From Prochlorococcus sp. AG-670-N10 (lineage in GTDB: Bacteria; Cyanobacteriota; Cyanobacteriia; PCC-6307; Cyanobiaceae): 45,539 nucleotides of DNA. The notes below the pieces were generated by a model, which saw nothing but the letters and a program-made list of their open reading frames with translations, ran no database searches and had not been told where the DNA came from. Positions 35,801 through 43,619 of this stretch are shown one piece after another. Each line of letters begins with the position of its first letter. Positions within the stretch are counted from its first letter, which is position 1. The stretch is taken from NCBI GenBank assembly GCA_003209065.1, contig QCSX01000012.1:1-45539 (forward strand), given 5' to 3'. The position numbers and the translations under genes were made by a program.

Positions 35801-37261
35801 TTAGAGGGGATTAGATTTACTTAAATAAAGATTTTTTTGTCTTAAAGATTGATAAGTAGTTAAAAATCTTAAAATAGTTTTGGAACAATTTAACGAGGTA
35901 AATAAACTTATAACAACTCCTAGACCAAGAGTTGCAGCAAAGCCCTTTACAAAATTAGTTCCTAATAAAAACAACACAAAACAACTTACAAAGGTTGTAA
36001 TATGTCCATCGATAATAGACGAATTAGCTCTTTGAAACCCACTATCAATTGATCTTATAAGAGTATTTCCATTTATAAGTTCCTCTCTAATTCTCTCAAA
36101 AATTAAAACATTTGCATCCACAGCCATACCAATACTTAAAATTAATCCAGCAATTCCAGGTAAAGTTAAAGTCACTGGTATTAAAGAATAAAGAGCTAAG
36201 TTAAAAAAACCATAAAAAATCAAGGAAATAACAGAAACAAAACCTAGAATTCTATAGTTAAAGATCATAAATATTCCAACAAATATCAATCCACAAATAG
36301 CAGCATAAAGACTCTTAACAATATTTTTTGAACCAAGTAAAGGACCAATAGTATTAGTTTCAACAATTTCAATAGGTAAAGGTAAAGAACCACCCTTAAG
36401 TTGAACTTCTAATTCTCTGGCGTTTTCAGCTGAAAAATTTCCACTTATCGTTGCTGATCCCCCGGTAATACCAGTATTTATGAATTGGCTACCAACACTA
36501 GCTTCACTAATAGATTCTCCATCAAGAACAATAGACAAGAGTTTATCCGTGCCTGCAATAGATTTTGTAATTTCAGCAAATTTTTCACCACCATCATTAC
36601 TAAAGGATAATGAGACCTCCCAATTATTATTAGTTTGCTCTTGCCTTCTACCTGCATTTATTAAATCCTTGCCTGATAAGTCAGTTTTATTGAATAGATT
36701 AGCAATTTCATTACTTATATATTTTTTAGTTTCGACCAATCTCTCAAATAATTGTTCATTATTAGAAGAAAAATTTATATCATTTTCAATTTTAGTAAGA
36801 TTGTCCATAAGAAGTAAAGACTTCTCTTCGTTTCGTTTATCACCAATTTTGAATTGTTCAATTAAATCATTAAGTTTAAATCTCTGCAATTGTAGATTTT
36901 TTAATTGAGAACTTGTATTTTCTTTTTGAGTTCTAAATTCTAATAAAGCAGTTTTACCTAATATCCTTGATGCAGACAAAGGGTTTTGTTCCCCTGGTAA
37001 CTCCAAAATTAATTGATCACGTCCTAATGTTTGTAAGTTAGACTCTGCTACTCCTAAATTATTCACACGTTTATCTAAAACTGCATTGACAGCATCTAAT
37101 TCTTCTTTTGAAACTTTCCCCTCTTCTTTAATCAATTGAAGAGTTAGTTGAGAACCTCCTTTTAAATCAAGGCCTAATTGTAGTGGGAAATTTATTAATA
37201 AATAAATAGAGAAAGTCAGTAGAAAAATAATAAAAAAAAGCCAACCTTGCCTTCTTTTCAC
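35801..37261 (-). CDS. secD: Protein translocase subunit SecD
   Basis: Partner of SecF in the translocon. The 486-residue protein has one N-terminal helix, the conserved LGLDLKGGSQLTLQL block, a long periplasmic P1-like region with an inserted helical segment (about residues 105-215), and five C-terminal helices with GMAVDANVLIFERIREEL. The start lies 3 bases after the pdhB stop, so pdhB, secD and secF form one run, which is unusual function-wise but conserved in marine picocyanobacteria, as far as I recall. Confidence 0.96.
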   Translation of the reverse strand: MKRRQGWLFFIIFLLTFSIYLLINFPLQLGLDLKGGSQLTLQLIKEEGKVSKEELDAVNAVLDKRVNNLGVAESNLQTLGRDQLILELPGEQNPLSASRILGKTALLEFRTQKENTSSQLKNLQLQRFKLNDLIEQFKIGDKRNEEKSLLLMDNLTKIENDINFSSNNEQLFERLVETKKYISNEIANLFNKTDLSGKDLINAGRRQEQTNNNWEVSLSFSNDGGEKFAEITKSIAGTDKLLSIVLDGESISEASVGSQFINTGITGGSATISGNFSAENARELEVQLKGGSLPLPIEIVETNTIGPLLGSKNIVKSLYAAICGLIFVGIFMIFNYRILGFVSVISLIFYGFFNLALYSLIPVTLTLPGIAGLILSIGMAVDANVLIFERIREELINGNTLIRSIDSGFQRANSSIIDGHITTFVSCFVLFLLGTNFVKGFAATLGLGVVISLFTSLNCSKTILRFLTTYQSLRQKNLYLSKSNPL

Positions 37262-37264
37262 TTC

Positions 37265-38248
37265 TTAAATACTCCCATTGATTACTTCTTCAACTTTTTC
37301 GACTATTTGATGTGGTTGAATTATTGTTAAATTTTCTAAATTTCCATTATAAGGAGTAGGAATATCCTGACTAGATAATCTTATAGGTCTAGTATCAAGA
37401 TCATCAAAACACTCTTCGGTAATCAAAGCAATTAATTCTGCTCCAATACCTCCAGTCTTCATACATTCCTCAACAATAATTACATTATTAGTTTTTTTGA
37501 TTGATTTTGAAATTGTTTTCATATCAAAAGGTTTTAAACTAATCAGATCAATTAATTCCACGTCAATATTTTTCTTATCTAATTCCTCAATAGCCTTTAA
37601 ACAATGATGTCTCATTCTTGAATAAGTTAATATAGTAATATCTTTTCCCTCCTTGACTAAATCAGCTTGATCTAAAGAACATATAAAATCTCCATCAGGC
37701 AATTCCTCAGATAAATTATATAGAAGGACATGTTCAAAAAATAGAACTGGGTTATTGTCCCTTATAGCAGCTTTCATTAATCCCTTTGCATTAGTAGGAG
37801 TGCTGCAAGCAACAATCTTAATCCCAGGAACAGCGTGAAAGTAAGCCTCTAATCTTTGACTATGTTCAGCACCTAGTTGTCTACCTACACCGCCAGGACC
37901 GCGAACAACTGCGGGTATTTTATAGTTACCACCACTTGTATACCTGAGCATACCCATGTTGTTGGAAATTTGATTAAAGGCTAATAATAAAAATCCCATA
38001 TTCATACCTTCAACTATCGGTCTTAATCCTGTCATAGCCGCACCAACAGCCATACCAGTAAAACTATTTTCGGCAATTGGAGTATCTAAAACTCTTAATT
38101 CTCCATATTTTTCATATAGATCCTTAGTGACCTTATAAGAACCACCATATTGACCTACGTCTTCTCCCATAATGCAAACGTTTACATCATTTGCCATCTC
38201 TTCATCAATTGCTTCTTTCAAAGCATTAAATAATAAAGTACTAGCCAC
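37265..38248 (-). CDS. pdhB: Pyruvate dehydrogenase E1 beta subunit
   Basis: With the E1 alpha subunit, decarboxylates pyruvate to feed acetyl-CoA. The 327-residue protein begins [21 protein letters not shown] and shows [38 protein letters not shown] and, towards the end, [16 protein letters not shown], as expected for the E1 beta transketolase C-terminal half. Start is GTG at 38246-38248 with AGGA about 8 bases upstream. The alpha subunit is not in the window. Confidence 0.95.
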   Translation of the reverse strand: MASTLLFNALKEAIDEEMANDVNVCIMGEDVGQYGGSYKVTKDLYEKYGELRVLDTPIAENSFTGMAVGAAMTGLRPIVEGMNMGFLLLAFNQISNNMGMLRYTSGGNYKIPAVVRGPGGVGRQLGAEHSQRLEAYFHAVPGIKIVACSTPTNAKGLMKAAIRDNNPVLFFEHVLLYNLSEELPDGDFICSLDQADLVKEGKDITILTYSRMRHHCLKAIEELDKKNIDVELIDLISLKPFDMKTISKSIKKTNNVIIVEECMKTGGIGAELIALITEECFDDLDTRPIRLSSQDIPTPYNGNLENLTIIQPHQIVEKVEEVINGSI

Positions 38249-38299
38249 GTTTAATTTCCTAATTAACCATATATATAAATTTATACCATCAAGGTTGAA

Positions 38300-38395
38300 T
38301 TAGCCTCCTTCGGCAAAAGTTATGAGTAGTAATATTGACAAAATCATGCCTGGAGAAAGCAAAAGTATTAAAAGGCCTAAGTCATGTACAGACAT
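38300..38395 (-). CDS. Candidate 31-residue single-helix microprotein
   Basis: An ATG at 38393-38395 opens a 31-codon frame: MSVHDLG, then an unbroken hydrophobic stretch LLILLLSPGMILSILLLITF, then AEGG and a stop at 38300-38302. It fits one membrane helix with a small, polar N-terminus, as in small photosystem or cytochrome subunits, though it matches none that I recognise. It fills the gap between the DUF3082 gene (36 bases upstream) and pdhB (51 bases downstream) on the same strand. No clear ribosome site is seen. Confidence 0.4.
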   Translation of the reverse strand: MSVHDLGLLILLLSPGMILSILLLITFAEGG

Positions 38396-38431
38396 TAAAA
38401 AATCATCGTATTATTTAATAATATTAGGATT

Positions 38432-38749
38432 TCAATTTTTTTTAATCAAAAAACTTCGAATAAATACAATAAAAAGACCTAATCCTATAAACGCAAAAGA
38501 AAAAGTTAATAAGAAGGACAATCCAATAATTAATGTATTAATACTAGAAGATATACTTTGAACAATTTCAGATGAGTTAGATGGTTTATGGAGTGAAAAG
38601 TAAATTGCAATTTTATTACTTATAAAATAAGAAAATATACAAAGGAGGAAACTTGTTAGTGACCCAGTTAAAAAACTTAGGGGACCTTTTTCAGGGGTAT
38701 TTTGAGTTTCAATATTTACTTTCTTAATTGATGTTTGTTCATTATTCAT
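38432..38749 (-). CDS. DUF3082 small membrane protein
   Basis: A 105-residue protein with two to three hydrophobic helices (GPLSFLTGSLTSFLLCIFSYF, then IGLSFLLTFSFAFIGLGLFIVFI) and a polar N-terminus. The layout agrees with the cyanobacterial family DUF3082, whose function is unknown. It starts 18 bases after the ispE stop on the same strand. An opposite-strand frame over 38322-38561 is a shadow of it. Confidence 0.72.
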   Translation of the reverse strand: MNNEQTSIKKVNIETQNTPEKGPLSFLTGSLTSFLLCIFSYFISNKIAIYFSLHKPSNSSEIVQSISSSINTLIIGLSFLLTFSFAFIGLGLFIVFIRSFLIKKN

Positions 38750-38767
38750 TACTATAAGAAAAATTTT

Positions 38768-39706
38768 TTACAAAAAGGTAATACCGCTATTAATTAATTT
38801 ACAGACCCACGCTTCAAATCCATAATTATTAAATATTTTATGATTTTGTTCAAAAACTTCACTAGCTATATTTATATCTTTAAAAAGAGCAAAACATGTT
38901 GGACCAGATCCACTCATTGAGAATGATAAACAATTTTGCAAATTTGAAAGTAGATATAATGCTTTCTTTACAGAATTATTTTCTCTCTCAACAATTACCT
39001 GCAAATCATTTTTTACATTTATCCTTTGTTCTGACAATTTGAAATCGTTGAATCCGTTTACTCTTAAATCATTTCTGATTTTGTTTGTTTTCTCAGTTTC
39101 AGTAAAATGTTTTGGACAAAATTCTTTACTATATTTTTTATAAGTATCTACAGTTGAAATTGAAATATTTGGGTTTTTTAAAAGAATTACGCCAAAGTCA
39201 AAATTAGAACTGTATTTCTCAAGAATTTCTCCCCTTCCGAAACAAAATTGGCATCCTCCTTCTATAAAAAAGGGTACATCTGATCCTAGTTTTTTCGATA
39301 GTAAAAAAATAGTTTTGTAATCAAGGTTCAAATCCCATAATTTATTAAGTCCAAGTAATGTTGCAGCTGCATTACTAGAACCACCAGCTAAACCAGCACC
39401 GATAGGAATATTCTTTTTTAAAAATATATTAGCCCCTAATTCTTTATTTTTTGATAGGACCTTTATATAATTCGCCGCTTTTATTATTAAGTTATCTTCA
39501 TCTAAACTTAGATCTTTGCTATCAGACTTTAACTTAATTTCGCCAATTTGATTATTCTCAAATTCTATATAATCAGACAGATCAATATTCTGCATTATCA
39601 TCGCTAATTCATGATATCCGTCCTCTCTTTTTCCGATTATTTCAAGATGAAGGTTTATCTTTGCAGGTGATTTAACGCAAATCTTAGTTGTAGATAATTT
39701 TGACAT
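38768..39706 (-). CDS. ispE: 4-diphosphocytidyl-2-C-methyl-D-erythritol kinase
   Basis: GHMP kinase that phosphorylates CDP-ME in the MEP isoprenoid pathway, the same pathway as dxs at 14184-16097. The 312-residue protein has the ATP loop PIGAGLAGGSSNAAATLLGLN (partly given here), AKINLHLEI near the start, and MSGSGPTCFALF close to the end. It begins 1 base after the rsmA stop, so they are translated from one transcript; the same order is common in bacteria. Confidence 0.96.
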   Translation of the reverse strand: MSKLSTTKICVKSPAKINLHLEIIGKREDGYHELAMIMQNIDLSDYIEFENNQIGEIKLKSDSKDLSLDEDNLIIKAANYIKVLSKNKELGANIFLKKNIPIGAGLAGGSSNAAATLLGLNKLWDLNLDYKTIFLLSKKLGSDVPFFIEGGCQFCFGRGEILEKYSSNFDFGVILLKNPNISISTVDTYKKYSKEFCPKHFTETEKTNKIRNDLRVNGFNDFKLSEQRINVKNDLQVIVERENNSVKKALYLLSNLQNCLSFSMSGSGPTCFALFKDINIASEVFEQNHKIFNNYGFEAWVCKLINSGITFL

Positions 39707-39707
39707 T

Positions 39708-40541
39708 TTACTGATTCTTGTTTGTTATTTTAATACAAGCCTCTGCAAGCTTAATCCATTTATTAATTGAAATATCCTGAGGTCTTGAATTAAAGGATAT
39801 TTGAGATGATTCTGATAATTGCTCTATCTCATCTGATGAAAGTATTGAATTAAGTGTATTTCTTATCATTTTTCTTCTTGAATTAAATGAAATCCTAAGA
39901 AGTTTATCTAAATATTTCTCTAGTTTAATATCTAAACGCATCTCTGGTCTCAATGGTTCAAAAACAACCAGAGAAGAAAACACTTTTGGAGGTGGGTCAA
40001 AAGAAGATGGAGGTACATCACATATTCTTTTTATGTTAGAGATGAGTTGCATTCGCACACTCAGAGCTCCTGCATTCGTACTTCCATCCTTAGCTAAGAT
40101 CCTATCTACAACATCCTTTTGCATTAAGAAAATTATTTTATTGTAATTATTCTTGCTAATTATTCCTAATCTTCCTACAAAAATATCCAATATTGGACCT
40201 GTAATATTGTATGGGATATTTGCGATAACTTTTGTGATTTTTTTATTTATTGAGTCAAGATTTGTTGAAAGAATATCTCCTTGTTGAAGAGAAAAATTCT
40301 TATCATTTTTAAATTTATTATTTAAAAGGTAAATTAAATCTTTATCTAACTCGATAGCATGCAATCTACTAATTTTCGAATCTAATAATTTCGATGTTAA
40401 AGCTCCTCTTCCGGGACCAATTTCTAGAATAAAATCTTTTTCTTCCAGTTCAGCTACTTCTTTGATTTTCTCTAATATCAGATTATTAACCAACCAATGT
40501 TGTCCAAATCTTTTTTTTTGATGATGGTTCTTAAAATTCAT
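39708..40541 (-). CDS. rsmA: 16S rRNA dimethyladenosine transferase
   Basis: Dimethylates two adjacent adenines near the 3' end of 16S rRNA. The 277-residue protein begins [20 protein letters not shown], then shows the SAM motif [16 protein letters not shown] and the catalytic motif [10 protein letters not shown]. The ATG at 40541 is chosen; the frame extends to 40667 but those 42 residues precede the conserved RFGQH start and overlap the unrelated plus-strand gene. Also called ksgA. Confidence 0.95.
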   Translation of the reverse strand: MNFKNHHQKKRFGQHWLVNNLILEKIKEVAELEEKDFILEIGPGRGALTSKLLDSKISRLHAIELDKDLIYLLNNKFKNDKNFSLQQGDILSTNLDSINKKITKVIANIPYNITGPILDIFVGRLGIISKNNYNKIIFLMQKDVVDRILAKDGSTNAGALSVRMQLISNIKRICDVPPSSFDPPPKVFSSLVVFEPLRPEMRLDIKLEKYLDKLLRISFNSRRKMIRNTLNSILSSDEIEQLSESSQISFNSRPQDISINKWIKLAEACIKITNKNQ

Positions 40542-40599
40542 CCAAAATAGAAATAATATGTTTAAATTAAATGTACATCTTATATCTTTATTAAATAGT

Positions 40600-40911
40600 A
40601 TGGGCCTATCAAAAAAAAATTTAGGTAAACTCAATACTTTTATTAAAAATAATAATTTAGTTAGCAAAAATAACCCAATTAAAAAACCTCAAGAATCCCA
40701 CAATGCTTCCAAGGTTGAAGAACCTTCCAAAATTTTTTATTCTATAATTGATAACTCCGATAATATAAATGAGATATCAGATGCAAATCAATTATTAAAA
40801 AAAAGTGAGGACGTTTTTCATAATATAAATTCTAGAAAAACTAATACACCAGAGAATCTATCTACAGAGGAAGAACTATATGACGAATTTAATTATCTTC
40901 TTGATGAATAA
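40600..40911 (+). CDS. Acidic protein of unknown function
   Basis: A 103-residue polar protein from the ATG at 40600 ([14 protein letters not shown]). The first 25 residues are basic, the middle is rich in Asn and Ser, and the end is acidic ([15 protein letters not shown]). Such a mostly disordered plan with a conserved-looking C-terminal peptide suggests a small binding partner rather than an enzyme. A longer frame begins at 40558. It is divergent from rsmA (58 bases) and precedes rlmH by 20 bases. Confidence 0.6.
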   Translation: MGLSKKNLGKLNTFIKNNNLVSKNNPIKKPQESHNASKVEEPSKIFYSIIDNSDNINEISDANQLLKKSEDVFHNINSRKTNTPENLSTEEELYDEFNYLLDE

Positions 40912-40931
40912 AGAAATTTTTCTTTTTTTCT

Positions 40932-41345
40932 ATGCTTCAAACTAATAGATTATCAATAAATGCTATTGGTAAAATAAAAAAAAATTGGATAAGAGAAGGA
41001 ATTAATCAATACAAAAAAAGAATGCCTGATCTTATTATTAATGAAACTAAGAGTTTTAATATTGATAATATTCGAGTTAATAATATTATTATTTGCCTAA
41101 CTGAAGAAGGACAATCCTTTAATTCAATTGAACTAACTTCCTTACTTTTAAATTTTAAAAATAAAAAAATTAATTTTCTTATTGGTGACGCAGATGGAAT
41201 CCCTTCAGATATTAAAGATAAATCAAATCTTCTATTAAGCCTCTCTCCTCTTACTTTTCCTCATGAACTTGCAAGATTAATTCTTATCGAACAAATTTAT
41301 AGAGCTGTTTCTATTTCTAATAATTCGCCTTATCATCGCGTATAA
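40932..41345 (+). CDS. rlmH: 23S rRNA pseudouridine-1915 N3-methyltransferase
   Basis: SPOUT methyltransferase that methylates pseudouridine 1915 of 23S rRNA. It has 137 residues, short for the family (~155), mainly at the N-terminus. The SAM-binding [11 protein letters not shown] and the C-terminal knot [22 protein letters not shown] ... PYHRV are intact. The ATG start at 40932 has no near alternatives. Confidence 0.9.
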   Translation: MLQTNRLSINAIGKIKKNWIREGINQYKKRMPDLIINETKSFNIDNIRVNNIIICLTEEGQSFNSIELTSLLLNFKNKKINFLIGDADGIPSDIKDKSNLLLSLSPLTFPHELARLILIEQIYRAVSISNNSPYHRV

Positions 41346-41408
41346 ACAGAAGATTTAAGATTAATACATAAACCTCTTAAAACAAACACAATTTTAATTT
41401 TTAATATA

Positions 41409-41424
41409 TAGTATATATGTACTA
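41409..41424 (+). promoter_or_regulatory. LexA (SOS) box upstream of umuD
   Basis: TAGTATATATGTACTA has perfect inverted arms TAGTA/TACTA, and its core AGTAT-N3-TGTACT differs by one base from the cyanobacterial LexA consensus (RGTAC-N3-DGTWC). It is 42 bases upstream of the umuD ATG, in the 120-base gap after rlmH. LexA would repress umuDC until DNA damage. Confidence 0.7.
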
Positions 41425-41465
41425 TTGCAAGGATTTCGTATTCTTCTGATTTAACTTTTAAAAAG

Positions 41466-41852
41466 ATGAAGATTCCATTATTAAGTGATTCGATCTCAGC
41501 GGGTTTTCCCTCTCCTGCAGATGACTATACTGAGGAAAATATTGATTTGAACGAGCATTTAATATCTAATCCTTTTAGTACTTTTTTTCTTAGAGTCAAA
41601 GGTGACTCAATGATCAATTCAGGAATTAAAGATAAAGATTTAATAATAGTAGATAAGAGTCTAACTGCTAAACCAGGAAATATTATTATTGCGATGATAG
41701 ATGGAGAATTTACTATAAAAAGATTATCCATAAAAAATAATGAATTATATTTAAAAGCAGAAAATCATAAATATCCAGACTTCAGTTTTAGAAATCATGT
41801 TGATATACAAATTTGGGGGGTTGTAATCTATTCAATACATAGTTACTTATGA
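41466..41852 (+). CDS. umuD: Error-prone polymerase accessory protein UmuD
   Basis: A 128-residue protein of the LexA/UmuD Ser-Lys peptidase family. RecA-stimulated self-cleavage is expected between A12 and G13 (SAGFPSPADDY). The catalytic serine is S48 in KGDSMINSG and the lysine K85 in FTIKRLS. The cleaved form assembles with UmuC as DNA polymerase V. It overlaps umuC by 4 bases, so both are translated together, and an SOS box lies upstream. Confidence 0.94.
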   Translation: MKIPLLSDSISAGFPSPADDYTEENIDLNEHLISNPFSTFFLRVKGDSMINSGIKDKDLIIVDKSLTAKPGNIIIAMIDGEFTIKRLSIKNNELYLKAENHKYPDFSFRNHVDIQIWGVVIYSIHSYL

Positions 41853-43141
41853 AAAGTAAAAGCTCAAGTACTGAAGCAATAGCTCTTATAGATGCCAATA
41901 ATTTCTACGCATCGTGCGAACAAAGTATTAACCCCAATTTAAGGAATAAACCAGTAGTAATCTTATCTAATAACGACGGATGTATTATCGCAAGAAGCCC
42001 CGAAGCTCGTGCTTTGAAAATAAAAATGGGAATTCCTTATTTTAAGGTCAAAGAAAGTTTGAATAACTTAGGAGTTGCAGTCCTAAGTTCCAATTACTCG
42101 CTCTATGGTGATATGAGCAAGAGATTAATGAATTTATTAAAGGACTATTCTGAAGAGATAGAGATTTATTCTATTGATGAAGCCTTTATTTCAATTCTTA
42201 GACCTAAAGATAAGAATTTAAATCCTTGGGCAAGAAAAGTAAGGTGCTTAATATATCAAAATCTAGGAATAACTTTAACAATAGGCATAGCAGAAAACAA
42301 AGTAAGAGCAAAAATTGCTAATAATCTAGCTAAGAATATAGATTCTTCCGCAGGAATATTTGATTTAGCTAGGATCTATAATGATAATGATTACTTAAGA
42401 AGAATTAGTGTAGAAAAAATATGGGGTATTGGTAAACAAACATCTAATTGGTTACAAAGCAAAGGGATTAAAAATGCAAAAGAATTCAGAGATATGAATG
42501 AAGATGAAATCATTAAGAAATTAGGGATCATAGGGAAAAGATTACAAATGGAATTAAAAGGTAATAAATGTCTTCCGATAGAAATAATTAAGAAGCCCAA
42601 AAAAGAGATTCAAGTAAGTAGAAGCTTTGGAAAACCAATCACAAAATTAGAAGATTTAACTCAAGCATTAGCAATTTATGCAATAAAAGCCTCCGAGAAA
42701 ATGAGAAGTCAAAGCTTAAAATCATCTACCATTACTGTATTTGTAAGAACTAGTCATTATTCAAATCATCCTTATCAAAAGAGTGCTTATAAAAAATTTA
42801 TAAATGCAACAGATAATACAAGTACTATTTTAAAAACAGTACTTGCATTATCTAAAGAAATTTATACTCCGGAATATAAATTATCAAAAGCTGGGGTCTT
42901 AATGCAGGATTTAACTAATTGCAAATATTTACAGCAATCAATTATCAATTACGAATCTCAAGAGGAATTAAAAAAATCAATCCTTCTTATGAAAACAATT
43001 GACTCCTTGAATAAAAAATTTAATAATGAAGTAATTACATGGGCAATAGCAAAAAAACCAACAGAATGGGCAATGAATAGAAATTTATTAAGTTCTGGAT
43101 CTACAACAGATATTAGAAAGATTCCAAATATAATGATATAA
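41849..43141 (+). CDS. umuC: Y-family DNA polymerase V subunit UmuC
   Basis: Translesion polymerase of 430 residues. Motifs of the palm domain are visible: IDANNFYASCEQ near the N-terminus, VVILSNNDGCIIARSPEA, and the catalytic YSIDEAF. Helix-hairpin-helix and little-finger regions follow. The C-terminal 60 residues of the family (beta-clamp and UmuD' contacts) are present as a DUF4113-like tail (WAIAKKPTEWAMNRNLLSSG). With umuD it is expected to be SOS-induced. Confidence 0.95.
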   Translation: MKSKSSSTEAIALIDANNFYASCEQSINPNLRNKPVVILSNNDGCIIARSPEARALKIKMGIPYFKVKESLNNLGVAVLSSNYSLYGDMSKRLMNLLKDYSEEIEIYSIDEAFISILRPKDKNLNPWARKVRCLIYQNLGITLTIGIAENKVRAKIANNLAKNIDSSAGIFDLARIYNDNDYLRRISVEKIWGIGKQTSNWLQSKGIKNAKEFRDMNEDEIIKKLGIIGKRLQMELKGNKCLPIEIIKKPKKEIQVSRSFGKPITKLEDLTQALAIYAIKASEKMRSQSLKSSTITVFVRTSHYSNHPYQKSAYKKFINATDNTSTILKTVLALSKEIYTPEYKLSKAGVLMQDLTNCKYLQQSIINYESQEELKKSILLMKTIDSLNKKFNNEVITWAIAKKPTEWAMNRNLLSSGSTTDIRKIPNIMI

Positions 43142-43150
43142 AAATGGAAT

Positions 43151-43606
43151 ATGGAATTTATATTATTTTTAAGCAAAATCGATAAAGAGATAATAGAGCT
43201 GATCAATAGATCAAATAATTCAATAGAAGAAAATACAGCTCTTTGTGCTATGGATAAAAAATTTGTTGGTTTTTACAAAAGAAGAGAAAAAGTAATAGTT
43301 ATTTGCACTGAAAATGCTAAAAAATTAGGAGGATATAAAGAAGGCAAACGTTATGATAATCACAAAACAAATCTTTATATAAGAAGAGCTTTAAGGCATG
43401 AGACGACACATTTAGTCCAGTCATGCAATAACAATAAACCCACAGGGATAATAAAAAATATAGAAGATAAAATTCATTCAGGAAAATTAAAAGCTTTAAG
43501 TTCGTCAGTACAATTATCTGGAAATTACGAAAAAGAGTTAGAGGCTTATGTTATGGAGGACAAGCCAAGAAAAGTAAAGGAGATACTGAAAAGTTATTGT
43601 TTATAA
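43151..43606 (+). CDS. Predicted HExxH zinc metallopeptidase
   Basis: A 151-residue soluble protein. It has H83-E84-T85-T86-H87 (RHETTHLVQ), the zinc-binding core of gluzincin-like peptidases, and acidic residues E129 and E131 in EKELEAYVME about 44 residues later, in a position suited to a third ligand. Cysteines C32, C52, C92 and C150 have no clear ligand pattern. It begins 9 bases after the umuC stop on the same strand, so it may be a third gene of the SOS unit. No known name applies, and the activity is a prediction. Confidence 0.72.
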   Translation: MEFILFLSKIDKEIIELINRSNNSIEENTALCAMDKKFVGFYKRREKVIVICTENAKKLGGYKEGKRYDNHKTNLYIRRALRHETTHLVQSCNNNKPTGIIKNIEDKIHSGKLKALSSSVQLSGNYEKELEAYVMEDKPRKVKEILKSYCL

Positions 43607-43619
43607 ATTCTTAAAAAAT

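Noticed and set aside
38322..38561. Plus-strand frame of 79 codons between pdhB and the DUF3082 gene
   Set aside because: It is antisense to the DUF3082 protein and the microORF, rich in Lys and Asn, and shows no domain features.
40542..40667. N-terminal extension of rsmA
   Set aside because: The 42 extra residues are hydrophobic and unlike the family, whose proteins begin just before RFGQH; it would overlap the divergent gene.
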